Below, piece by piece: positions 1 to 8,330 of a DNA stretch of 39,780 nucleotides (its first letter is position 1; each line of letters opens with the position of its first letter). The stretch is from Candidatus Cloacimonadota bacterium. Lineage in GTDB: Bacteria; Muiribacteriota; UBA6191. The notes under the pieces are model-generated. The model did not search any database and had not been told where the DNA came from. It saw only the letters and a list, made by a program, of their open reading frames with translations. A program made the translations under genes and the position numbers. The stretch spans positions 27,537-67,316 of the forward strand of contig NVVD01000007.1 of NCBI GenBank assembly GCA_002402105.1, read 5' to 3'.

Positions 1-1605
1 AAAATAATATCTCACATATTAATAGTAGTATTACTTTTACAAACTACAATACCCTTATTTGCAGGTGGAGTCTCAGACGATACCCAAGCTGAGCTACTAC
101 AAGCAATGTCCTTAAAAGATCACTATTCTCAAAGAGTTCAAGAGACTGAGGCTAAAGTTTACAATCTTGAAACCGAACTTGGAGTAATGAGTGCAAAAGC
201 AGGCAACGACCCGTCTATTTACCAAGGACAACAAACTCGTCGATTAGAAATTCAACGAGGCCTACAGTCCTTAGAAACTAGCTTAAATAACAATAGACTG
301 CTCTTGCATCAAACCAACACTCAAATTACCAATATTCAAAACCATGGCTTTTCTGGCTCTGCAAATCCAGAAAGCCAAAGTATTGCAATTGCTATCTCTG
401 CTGCTAACGCTAGTGCTGCTAGTGCAAACTACTCTAATGTTGTTGCAATAGTTAACCCAACCACAGGTTTACAACCTCATGTTATTTCTACACAAAATAA
501 TATTATCACAGCCATTGAAAGGCACGCTGATGGATGGCATCGAGTTAATCGAGTTGCTTCTGGCCCTGGCCAAGGTCAATATGCCAAAGGCGGGAGAGTA
601 AAGTTAACCGAAGCTGAAATCACAAGAATGAGCAACAGTTTAAAAACTACTCATGTAAATAACCTACAAACATCTATTCAAACTAGCCAAACAAGAATTA
701 CAGATCTACAATCAAGCCTTAAAGGTGCTGATAGACCAACTAGAAAAGCAATTAAAACTGAAATCAGAGACCAAAGAAAAATTCAAAGCGAACTTAAGTC
801 TGACTTGAGTCGAAGCCAATCTAGCCCTGCTACAAAATTTTTAAAAGCAGGAGCAAGTTTTGCTGCTATGAGCGTTGCAGTTACAGCTAGTTACAATATC
901 GTTCATCAAATTATTCAAAACAAAGGTGATATTAGTAAAGTCAATTATAGAGAAGCTTTTCACTTTATAACTACAGCCCAATTTTGGACTGCAAACGCTG
1001 GTGCTTTTACTGGTGGAATGGTCGGCTCTGCTCTAACCACTTTTTTACCTGGCCCATTTAAAATATTAGGTGCAATCGCTGGAGCCTCACTAGGATATCA
1101 AATTGGTTCTGGTCAACTTGGATCTACTGACTGGGCTAGCTTAGGTGCTCAAGTTATTGGCAGTACAGTCGGTTATTTTATCGGTGCCTTTGTTGGTGCT
1201 TTTATGGGCCCCTTTGCCCCTATCGCAATTATTGTATTTAGTATTTTAGGTAGCATTTTAGCTGAAAAAGCCCTTACTTGGCTTCGTAGCAAATTTACTC
1301 CAAAAGTACAAAGCGGAAACATCATGGATCTTCGTGATGGCTCTTACGAAAAATTTGAAGAAGAAGCCAGACGTGTTGATGGAGTCGATTATAGCGCCAT
1401 TGATAATATGAATGAATCTCAACTTAGAGATTTAATGTGGGTTACCTATAATCAATATAGACAGTCTCAAGAGATTATTTCAGCTAATCCTGATGCTCAA
1501 AATATTGATGATTTAAACAAACTTAGTGCTATTGAATTTGCCAAGTACACTTATTTAAAACAAAAACTTGAGTCTAAGCGGTCTACATACTTTCAAAAAG
1601 AATAA
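1..1605 (+). CDS. Exported coiled-coil protein with glycine-rich hydrophobic core (5' end cut by window)
   Basis: The reading frame is open from base 1. The first in-window ATG (106) is internal, because codons 1-21 read as a signal-peptide core (ILIVVLLLQTTIPLFA, cleavage likely after LFA) preceded by a Lys. The true start is therefore a few codons upstream of the window. The exported part has a long Gln/Ser/Asn-rich, probably coiled-coil segment over roughly the first 280 residues. It is followed by two or three Gly/Ala-rich hydrophobic stretches (about residues 335-430, with GAFTGGMVGSA and GYFIGAFVGAFMGPFAP) that look like glycine-zipper membrane hairpins. A charged C-terminal tail follows. 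The family is not recognised. The layout resembles proteins that insert into membranes (colicin-like or tape-measure-like), but that is only analogy. The gene is followed by an 89-nt gap and a separate FapA gene. Confidence 0.8.
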   Translation, partial: KIISHILIVVLLLQTTIPLFAGGVSDDTQAELLQAMSLKDHYSQRVQETEAKVYNLETELGVMSAKAGNDPSIYQGQQTRRLEIQRGLQSLETSLNNNRLLLHQTNTQITNIQNHGFSGSANPESQSIAIAISAANASAASANYSNVVAIVNPTTGLQPHVISTQNNIITAIERHADGWHRVNRVASGPGQGQYAKGGRVKLTEAEITRMSNSLKTTHVNNLQTSIQTSQTRITDLQSSLKGADRPTRKAIKTEIRDQRKIQSELKSDLSRSQSSPATKFLKAGASFAAMSVAVTASYNIVHQIIQNKGDISKVNYREAFHFITTAQFWTANAGAFTGGMVGSALTTFLPGPFKILGAIAGASLGYQIGSGQLGSTDWASLGAQVIGSTVGYFIGAFVGAFMGPFAPIAIIVFSILGSILAEKALTWLRSKFTPKVQSGNIMDLRDGSYEKFEEEARRVDGVDYSAIDNMNESQLRDLMWVTYNQYRQSQEIISANPDAQNIDDLNKLSAIEFAKYTYLKQKLESKRSTYFQKE

Positions 1606-1623
1606 AAGTCTTTATTAAAAAAC

Positions 1624-1652
1624 TATTTTCTCTCATATACTTTGTGTATAAT
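1624..1652 (+). promoter_or_regulatory. Putative sigma70 promoter of first FapA gene
   Basis: A perfect -10 box TATAAT lies at 1647-1652, about 42 nt before the ATG at 1695, in an AT-rich gap. No good -35 is present at 17 bp (about 1624-1629, TATTTT), so only the -10 is strong. In AT-rich DNA such matches occur by chance. Confidence 0.35.
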
Positions 1653-1694
1653 CTTGTAAGATAGTAAAAGACTTAATATCAGAAGTACGTATTC

Positions 1695-3245
1695 ATGACT
1701 CAAAAAAACGATTCCAAAAATAAAGAAGATACTCCTGAACAACAAAATGTAGATTTTCTTCTTTCTTTATTAGAAGCTGACCCTGACTTATCCCCTAAAT
1801 CTAAAGGGCAAGACAACTCACCATCATTTAATAGCAATGACTTCTTAAGAAGAGATATTAGCCTCATTATTTCTGATGATAAATTAAAGGTTTATTTGAG
1901 CCTAATCCTTCAAAAAGACCAGCTATCCCTACATTTCGATGAAGTTTTAAATCAACTTCAAAAACACGAAATTGTACACGGAATCAATCGCCAATTAATA
2001 AAAAAGTTAATTGATGATATAAATAATAATAATATATCTATTCGTAACCAATTAATTTGCCAAGGAACACCCCCAGAATACGGAAAAGACGGCAAAGTCA
2101 TCTTTGAGTTTAACACTAAACTATCAACAGGCTTTATTAATAGAGCAGAAGACCAAATTGACTATAAAGAGCTTCATCTTATCAATAATGTTGAAAAAGG
2201 CCAATTACTCGCCACTCGAATACCAAGTGAACAAACTGTCGATGGCTTAGATATATTTGGTCAAACCATCGTTCCTCCACCTCCTAAAGTTGTATCTTTT
2301 GTAACAGGTGATAATGTAATTATCAGTGAAGATGAAAATAGCTGCTATGCCACAGTTGATGGAAAAGTTCAGCTCGATCGAAAAATTATTCATGTTTCCC
2401 CTATTCATATTATATCTAACGACGTTGATTTAAAAACAGGCAACATTAACTTTAACGGGTCTGTAATGGTTGTTGGTAAAGTTCTTTCTGGTTTTTCAAT
2501 CAAAGCAACAAAAGACATAACCGTCCTAGGAACAGTCGAAGCGGCTCAATTGATTTCTGGTCGAAACATAATTATTAAAAGTGGTTTCATTGGTCAAAAC
2601 AAAGGTAAAATACAATGTAAAGGAGATCTAACGGTAAAATTTATAGAAGGTGGAAATATCGAATGCCATGGCAAACTACTTCTTGAATCATCTATAGTAA
2701 ACTCCACCATTATCGCATACCAAAGTATACGTTTTTCTGCTTCTGGCAAAGGTCAAATATTAGGTGGTAATGTTACAGCAGTAGATGGCATTATTTGCAA
2801 AGAAATCGGTTCAAAACTAGGAGTAAGCACCAATATAATAATTGGAGACAAGTTTATTATTAGAGAAAGAATATCAGAAACTACAGCAGCAATTTCTACA
2901 TTTGAAACCAAACTTAAAAAAATTAAAATACTCCAACATCAAGATAAAGAGCAATTTACATCTGCACTAAAAATGCTTAATGATAAACAAAGGCTAGAGA
3001 TTGTAAATTTAATTACAAATAAAGAAAACTTTGAAACTAAACTAAATCTACTAAATAATAAAAAATCAAAACTTCAAATTTTATACAATCGCCCAACCCT
3101 TTCAAAACTTCTTGTTAAAGGAGTTGCCCATAGTGGGACAGAAATTACCATCGGAAATAACAAAAAAAAGCTACAAGAAAGCTTCGCTCAAGCAAGTTTT
3201 TCAGAGGATCCTTACTCTAAAAGAGTGTCAATGAAGTCTATCTAA
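1695..3245 (+). CDS. FapA/DUF342 family protein, copy 1
   Basis: A 516-aa cytoplasmic protein of the FapA (DUF342) family. The family marker INNVEKGQLLA sits near residue 175, followed by the D-G-L-D-I-F-G block and a long right-handed beta-helix repeat region (about residues 235-390, with spaced G-x-I/V turns such as DITVLGTVEAA and GGNIECHGKLLLES). A Lys/Glu/Gln-rich predicted coiled coil comes next (about 395-455), then a C-terminal block with HSGTEITIG. About 170 N-terminal residues match the FapA N-terminal region. Known members influence polar flagellar assembly or bind polymers, but no flagellar gene is present here, so the role is open. No strong Shine-Dalgarno is seen. The next gene is a clear paralogue 108 nt downstream. 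It is not homologous to the exported gene upstream. Confidence 0.88.
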   Translation: MTQKNDSKNKEDTPEQQNVDFLLSLLEADPDLSPKSKGQDNSPSFNSNDFLRRDISLIISDDKLKVYLSLILQKDQLSLHFDEVLNQLQKHEIVHGINRQLIKKLIDDINNNNISIRNQLICQGTPPEYGKDGKVIFEFNTKLSTGFINRAEDQIDYKELHLINNVEKGQLLATRIPSEQTVDGLDIFGQTIVPPPPKVVSFVTGDNVIISEDENSCYATVDGKVQLDRKIIHVSPIHIISNDVDLKTGNINFNGSVMVVGKVLSGFSIKATKDITVLGTVEAAQLISGRNIIIKSGFIGQNKGKIQCKGDLTVKFIEGGNIECHGKLLLESSIVNSTIIAYQSIRFSASGKGQILGGNVTAVDGIICKEIGSKLGVSTNIIIGDKFIIRERISETTAAISTFETKLKKIKILQHQDKEQFTSALKMLNDKQRLEIVNLITNKENFETKLNLLNNKKSKLQILYNRPTLSKLLVKGVAHSGTEITIGNNKKKLQESFAQASFSEDPYSKRVSMKSI

Positions 3246-3301
3246 AAAGCACTGTTTTAACTTCTAACAAAAACAAAATATTCTTTTTTTAATGATTTCC
3301 T

Positions 3302-3330
3302 TTATCATCTCCTTATTTTTCCGATATAAT
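3302..3330 (+). promoter_or_regulatory. Putative promoter of second FapA gene
   Basis: A -10 TATAAT lies at 3325-3330, with a weak -35 TTATCA at about 3302-3307, 17 bp apart. It is 24 nt before the ATG at 3354 and would give a very short leader. It suggests that the second paralogue can be transcribed on its own. Confidence 0.35.
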
Positions 3331-3353
3331 TAACAAGCACTTTTGGGAATTTC

Positions 3354-4814
3354 ATGTCAACTACAATATCAAATATAAAAAAAAGGGTTTTAAGCCCTGA
3401 TGAAGACTTTGAAGTCTCTATCACCTATGACTGTTTAGAAAGCTATTTACTACTCAAACCCTGCATTCCTGGTAAATCTTATATACTCGAAGAAGTATTA
3501 GAGATAATTAGCAAGGAAGGTATTGTTAATGGTGTTTTAACCCAAGAAATCGTACTGGCTTTAGATGCCTATAACAATACAGGAGAGATAGCTCCAAAAA
3601 TATTGATTGTTAAAGCTACTCCTGCTATACAAGGTAAAAATGCCTCTGTATTTCTTAACTTTGAAATAGATATTAAACCTGTACTTAAAGTAGATGCTGA
3701 TGGCAATATTGATTATAGAGACGTTGGTTTTATCAATAATGTTGAAAAAGGACAATTACTCGCCAGAAAAACACCCCTAGTCGAAGGTAAGCCTGGGCTA
3801 AACATTTATGGTGAAGACGTCCCACCCTCACACGTAAGAGATGACAACTTTGTTTCTGGTAAAAATACCGAAGTTAGCGAAAATGGCTTAGAGTGCTACT
3901 CTACCATTGATGGGCAAGTTCTTTTAAAAAGAAAAATGATTAATGTCTCCCCTGTTTATACAGTGCCCCACGACGTAGATTTTAGTACTGGTAACATTAG
4001 TTTTAATGGCTCAGTTATCGTCAATGGTAATGTCTTATCTGGTTTTACTATAAAAGCACAAGAAGATATAACTGTCATGGGAACCGTAGAAGCATCAACC
4101 CTCATTGCAGGTGGCAATATATTTATAAAAACAGGTTTTAAAGGTGCAGACAAAGGCCTAATCAAAGCAAAAGGTAGTCTTACCACTAAGTTTGTTGAAG
4201 CTGGAAATGTTGAATGCTATGGAGAAATGTTAGTTGAAACATCAATTATCAATTCAAACGTTATTTGTTATGCCAATATTAAAGTCACTAGTAGTAAAGG
4301 GCTTATAGTTGGTGGAGAAATTAAGTGTATCGGAAACATATTCTGCAATGAAATGGGGTCAAAGTTAGGGGTTACTACTAAAGTAATTTTAGGTGATAAA
4401 TTTTTTATTAGACAAAGAATGGATGAAAGCCAAGGAGAAATTAATCAATTTCAAGAGCAATATTCAAAAATAAAAAAGTCTTTGATACCTATTCAGTCTT
4501 TATTAAATAACTTAGACTCTCTTGCACCCGCCAAAAAAGCTCAATTTGAAATAATTTTAAAACAGCAAGAATTAATCAAACAACAAATTGATCAACTAGA
4601 AGCTAAAAAGAAAAAGCTCATGGCTTTGTATAATGTGATTTGTAGAAGTAAACTCTATGTCATGTACCACGCTTTTCCAAATACAGCTATGACTATTGGT
4701 ACATCTAAAAAAACTTTAAAAGAGATTTTTACAAACTCTTCATTTTATGAAGATCCAATAGAGAAAGTCATTACTCTAGGCTCACACCCACCGCCAGAAA
4801 ACACTACACTATAG
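3354..4814 (+). CDS. FapA/DUF342 family protein, copy 2
   Basis: A 486-aa FapA (DUF342) protein, paralogous to the gene just upstream along its whole length. It shares FINNVEKGQLLA, GQVLLKRKMINVSP, the NISFNGSVIVNGNVLSGF beta-helix entry, the beta-helix repeats (about residues 205-360), a coiled coil (about 365-430) and the C-terminal TAMTIGTSKK block, where copy 1 has TEITIGNNKK. It lacks the extra 35-40 acidic/Gln-rich N-terminal residues of copy 1. It has no signal peptide or membrane segment and is likely cytoplasmic. It ends 3 nt before the end of the convergent gene on the other strand, leaving no space for a terminator. The function is unknown beyond the family; FapA proteins are often linked to flagella or polysaccharide-related regulation. 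Confidence 0.88.
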   Translation: MSTTISNIKKRVLSPDEDFEVSITYDCLESYLLLKPCIPGKSYILEEVLEIISKEGIVNGVLTQEIVLALDAYNNTGEIAPKILIVKATPAIQGKNASVFLNFEIDIKPVLKVDADGNIDYRDVGFINNVEKGQLLARKTPLVEGKPGLNIYGEDVPPSHVRDDNFVSGKNTEVSENGLECYSTIDGQVLLKRKMINVSPVYTVPHDVDFSTGNISFNGSVIVNGNVLSGFTIKAQEDITVMGTVEASTLIAGGNIFIKTGFKGADKGLIKAKGSLTTKFVEAGNVECYGEMLVETSIINSNVICYANIKVTSSKGLIVGGEIKCIGNIFCNEMGSKLGVTTKVILGDKFFIRQRMDESQGEINQFQEQYSKIKKSLIPIQSLLNNLDSLAPAKKAQFEIILKQQELIKQQIDQLEAKKKKLMALYNVICRSKLYVMYHAFPNTAMTIGTSKKTLKEIFTNSSFYEDPIEKVITLGSHPPPENTTL

Positions 4815-4817
4815 AAC

Positions 4818-6665
4818 CTAACGTCTTTGACCTCTACGCTCTTCTAACTGGTCACTAAATTTTTGTAATTTCTTTTTTAGGTTTGTATAAGAGTTATAAA
4901 CATCTTTTTTAGTAGCTCTTTCTATTTTTTCAATTGACTTATTCAAAAATTCGTCTTTTCTCATTACAGCTACAGGTATAACCCTAGCCTGAGTCTTATA
5001 GTCTTTATTATAACGAACTTGCATGGAAGGATAATCTGTACCTATACCAATAGCACTAAATCTAAAAAAGACATATTTAACTTCTTGTGGTTTTAGTAGT
5101 TTAATTGTTTGTAAGTTATCTCCTCGATAGAAAATCATTCTTCTTAGGTTTCTTTTTTCCATCAAAAGGTGTACATTTTTTAATGATATATATCTTGATG
5201 GATTAAAAACTCTAGCAATCAAAACTCCCTCTTCTCCATTAAATATTAACTCATTATCTAAAGAAAAGGTTAACTCAGGTGGAGATAGTTGAAAGATACC
5301 CTGTGCTGATGTTGCTAACTCTTCAAAAACCTTAGCATAATAGTTTTCTGCTGCTAAAACAAAAAATAAAGAATAAAAGTAGCCTCTTACAGCTTCAATA
5401 ACAGCTGGGTCTACAAACTCTGACCGTCCTTTTACTTGAATCGTTTTATTTGCTAAAGAGTAAATAGGAGTTCTTTCAAGAGGAGTCCATTGATTTTCTC
5501 TTCTATTCCAACCAAGTAACCTTTTTACATCTTGACCTACATACTCGTATGCTTGCTGCTGGTCAATAGAAGTTTTTTTCAATAAGTTAATTCTATCTAA
5601 AAAGCCATTACGAGACTCAATAACAGGAAAAACGCTCCATCTTTCTATCTCCGTATCTGAAAGTTTTCTAACCTTATCTAATTTTTCTAGTATTCTGAGT
5701 TCTGACCCCACAATTCTGGTTAAGGTTAAAAAATGTTGGTGATTTTCAAGCTTTTTATAATAACCTTGCATCATTTCGTTTACTTTAGGCATCAAAGCTA
5801 CAAGATTAAAATCTTTATCATCAATATTTAAAAACTTCTTCCACTCTATTGGAAATTCTATTTTTTCTTCAAGACCCTCTGAGTAAGATGTAATAAACTC
5901 AGCCATATATGCCTTAAAGTCTACCTCATCATAAAACTTTACTAAATAGTCATTCACTCTTTTATAATACTTCTTTAGATATCGTCTTGGAGTTACCCCA
6001 TCTCTAAGCTTATAGGTAGGGTCCATCAGCCGTCTTACTGAACTATATAAAACATGTAAAATTTGATTTCTAGCTTGAGCCCAACCCATTAATTTATGTA
6101 AAGATTTTGTATATATTTTTTTGCCTTCAAAAGTAGGATATGGAGATAAATAAAATACTCTCTCTTTTTTAGAAGTACGCCCAGCCCAGCCAAACTTAAC
6201 TTTAGTCTTTTGATAAATTATAATTTTCATACGATGATACTCTCGATCTCTCTCGTATAAATCACTTGGTAATTTTATCCATTTATGATGTTTAAAAGTT
6301 CTTGAGTTATCAATGTCAGAGCTGCTCCCCTCAACAACTGATTTATCAAAACGCTTTATCCATTTTTCAGGAAGTTTTGGAAAGTTTATATCTTCATAAT
6401 ATTCAATTTTTACCAAAGCCTGAATAGCAGACCTTTTTGAATTATCTGTAAAGTGAACCTTCACCCACAAACTTCTATCATCATTTTCAAATAAAACTGT
6501 ACCATCATGATCTGTATAGATTTCTGATCTTACATCTAATGAATGAAAACTATGGTAAGAAGTAAAGGCCTCTGCGATCACTTGCCTTTTTGCAAATAAA
6601 GAACCATTCAATAAAAAAGATAAAAGAATGGTAGAAAAATATAAATTAAATTTTAATAAAGGCAT
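4818..6665 (-). CDS. Exported protein of unknown function (615 aa)
   Basis: The N-terminus is a clear signal peptide (MPLLKFNLYFSTILLSFLLN, cleavage likely after SLFA near residue 25). The mature protein begins with a predicted beta-rich domain (about 30-180, many alternating hydrophobics). A helical, charged middle follows (about 190-460). A second beta-rich, Ig-like stretch (about 475-570, ELTFSLDNELIFNGEEGVLI) comes next, then a basic helical tail ending in RRGQRR. No catalytic motif or known family was recognised. It is the last gene of the aroK-aroC-TPR-dnaX operon, starting 2 nt after the dnaX stop without an obvious Shine-Dalgarno, so it probably depends on coupling. It is convergent with the FapA gene, with 3 nt between stop codons. 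Confidence 0.75.
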   Translation of the reverse strand: MPLLKFNLYFSTILLSFLLNGSLFAKRQVIAEAFTSYHSFHSLDVRSEIYTDHDGTVLFENDDRSLWVKVHFTDNSKRSAIQALVKIEYYEDINFPKLPEKWIKRFDKSVVEGSSSDIDNSRTFKHHKWIKLPSDLYERDREYHRMKIIIYQKTKVKFGWAGRTSKKERVFYLSPYPTFEGKKIYTKSLHKLMGWAQARNQILHVLYSSVRRLMDPTYKLRDGVTPRRYLKKYYKRVNDYLVKFYDEVDFKAYMAEFITSYSEGLEEKIEFPIEWKKFLNIDDKDFNLVALMPKVNEMMQGYYKKLENHQHFLTLTRIVGSELRILEKLDKVRKLSDTEIERWSVFPVIESRNGFLDRINLLKKTSIDQQQAYEYVGQDVKRLLGWNRRENQWTPLERTPIYSLANKTIQVKGRSEFVDPAVIEAVRGYFYSLFFVLAAENYYAKVFEELATSAQGIFQLSPPELTFSLDNELIFNGEEGVLIARVFNPSRYISLKNVHLLMEKRNLRRMIFYRGDNLQTIKLLKPQEVKYVFFRFSAIGIGTDYPSMQVRYNKDYKTQARVIPVAVMRKDEFLNKSIEKIERATKKDVYNSYTNLKKKLQKFSDQLEERRGQRR

Positions 6666-6667
6666 GA

Positions 6668-8320
6668 TTAATCAACTTTTTTTATTTCGGCTCCTAATTC
6701 TGTTATCAAACGAGATAAACCATCATCATTGAGCAGTTTCTTCTTTAATTCATCGGAAACATTTTCTTTTACATTGTTACTTTCAGAGGAAGTTTTTGAT
6801 TTTATTACCTTTGCTTTTGATGTAACTACATCTTGACCAGGAATATCTCCTAAAATAATCTCTATTTCATAGTCTTTTCCGTATCTTGCATCTACCAATT
6901 TGCTCAATAGTGTAAAGTTACGTTCGTCTTGTACTTTTTTATAATGAAAACTGTGGTCTTCTGAGTAGTATAAACAAAAATTTCCGTCCACATCTCTTGC
7001 TTCTGCTGGTTCAATTAAAGCAAATAATAAAGGATGCCTAACTTTAATATCTCTTTGTATCAAAATCCAGTTTTTTTGTGCTTCTGGATATTTATCTAAA
7101 GTATTATCCTTTACTTGAACCCTTGGTTTGATTGTCGATTTTTTTTCTGGCTCAACTTTAGATACATGACTTATTTTTTTTTCAATACTCAATAGTCTAT
7201 TTTCTAAATCTTTTGGAATAGAAGAAGGATTTATTGTTTTATCATCTATACTGATATCTTTTAATAAGCCTAATTCACCATGTAGTTCAGGGTGTAAACT
7301 TTGCTTCATAGAATCTAAAACGTTCAAAAACCATTGATAACTTAATACCCAAAAGTCTAGTTTACTTGATGCCACATATTGAGGAATTTTTGGATAATCT
7401 CCTCCAATTTTTAATAAAAAATGTATGTAATTCTGAACTCTTTCAATCATTTGTAAAAATAAATCATCTACTTTTTTTCCACTCTGTAAAACTGATTTTA
7501 ATTGAGGAATTAAGTTTTCTTTCTTTTTATCACTCCAATGCTCCAAAAGTAAATCAACCTCTTCTAAGGAAGTTAGACCCATCATATTTAGATAAGAGTC
7601 TAGTTCAATATAATCGCCACAAAAATGGATTGCTTGCTCAAGTAATGTCAATGTATCACGCATCCCTCCAGCGCCTCTTTGAATAAGTTTTTGACTTACT
7701 GCTGACTCTAATTTAACACCTTCAATTTTAATAATTGAATTTAAGCGCTCCTCTACCGCTTTTTGAGATAATAATGAAAAATCTAAGCGAATACATCTTG
7801 ATAAAATCGTCGCTAATAACTTTTCTGGCTCTGTTGTAGCTAAAATAAAGACAATATAAGGAGGTGGCTCTTCTAAAGTTTTTAAAAAAGCATTTGAAGC
7901 TTGAACCGTAAGCATATGGGCTTCATCAATAACAAAAACTTTAAATTTATTTTTACCAGACATTGGTGGATATTGAACCTGATCTCTTATTTCTCTAAAG
8001 TCATCTATACCCCGATTACTTGCTGCATCTAATTCATAAAAATCAGGAAAAGTCCCTGCTTGAAAAGACTTACAATATTGACATTCTTCACAAGGTTCTC
8101 CCTCTTTTGGAGAGTCACAATTAATCGTTTTTGCAAAAATTTTAGCAGAAGTCGTTTTTCCTGTTCCACGAGGGCCACAAAATAAATAAGCATGACTTAC
8201 CTGCTTACTTATCAAAGTATTTTTTAATATACGAACTACATTTTCTTGCCCACAAACATCTTTCCAAACTACAGGACGATATTTTCTATATAAACTTTTA
8301 TTTACTTCTGAATTATTCAT
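6668..8320 (-). CDS. dnaX: DNA polymerase III subunit gamma/tau
   Basis: DnaX is the ATPase motor of the clamp loader, which opens the beta clamp on primed DNA and tethers the polymerase cores. Visible are the start motif LYRKYRPVVW, Walker A GPRGTGKTTSAK, the four-Cys zinc site (CDSPKEGEPCEECQYCKS), Walker B VFVIDEAHMLT, sensor 1 (ILATTEPEKL) and the SRC arginine-finger motif. The C-terminal third is Lys/Ser-rich. The 550 aa fit a tau-length protein. I start at the ATG at 8320, 10 nt after the upstream TAA. An in-frame TTG at 8350 would add ten residues not typical of the family and overlap the TPR gene. An A8 run at the domain III/IV boundary could make a short gamma form. Finding dnaX after aroK, aroC and a TPR gene, without the usual ybaB-recR partners, is unusual. 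Confidence 0.97.
   Translation of the reverse strand: MNNSEVNKSLYRKYRPVVWKDVCGQENVVRILKNTLISKQVSHAYLFCGPRGTGKTTSAKIFAKTINCDSPKEGEPCEECQYCKSFQAGTFPDFYELDAASNRGIDDFREIRDQVQYPPMSGKNKFKVFVIDEAHMLTVQASNAFLKTLEEPPPYIVFILATTEPEKLLATILSRCIRLDFSLLSQKAVEERLNSIIKIEGVKLESAVSQKLIQRGAGGMRDTLTLLEQAIHFCGDYIELDSYLNMMGLTSLEEVDLLLEHWSDKKKENLIPQLKSVLQSGKKVDDLFLQMIERVQNYIHFLLKIGGDYPKIPQYVASSKLDFWVLSYQWFLNVLDSMKQSLHPELHGELGLLKDISIDDKTINPSSIPKDLENRLLSIEKKISHVSKVEPEKKSTIKPRVQVKDNTLDKYPEAQKNWILIQRDIKVRHPLLFALIEPAEARDVDGNFCLYYSEDHSFHYKKVQDERNFTLLSKLVDARYGKDYEIEIILGDIPGQDVVTSKAKVIKSKTSSESNNVKENVSDELKKKLLNDDGLSRLITELGAEIKKVD
7139..7146 (-). promoter_or_regulatory. A8 slippery run in dnaX, candidate frameshift site
   Basis: The coding strand reads GAA AAA AAA TCG, so the run contains A-AAA-AAA in the phase needed for -1 slippage. 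After a -1 shift the frame stops after 11 codons, giving about 405 aa, close in proportion to the E. coli gamma form. A +1 shift stops after 8 codons. No clear stimulating hairpin or internal Shine-Dalgarno was seen nearby. A8 runs are common in AT-rich DNA, so this is suggestive only. Confidence 0.4.
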
Positions 8321-8330
8321 ATCTACCGTT

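Noticed and set aside
1604..1618. AATAAA-gtc-TTTATT palindrome after the first gene
   Set aside because: Only A-T pairs and no T-tract, too weak to call a terminator.
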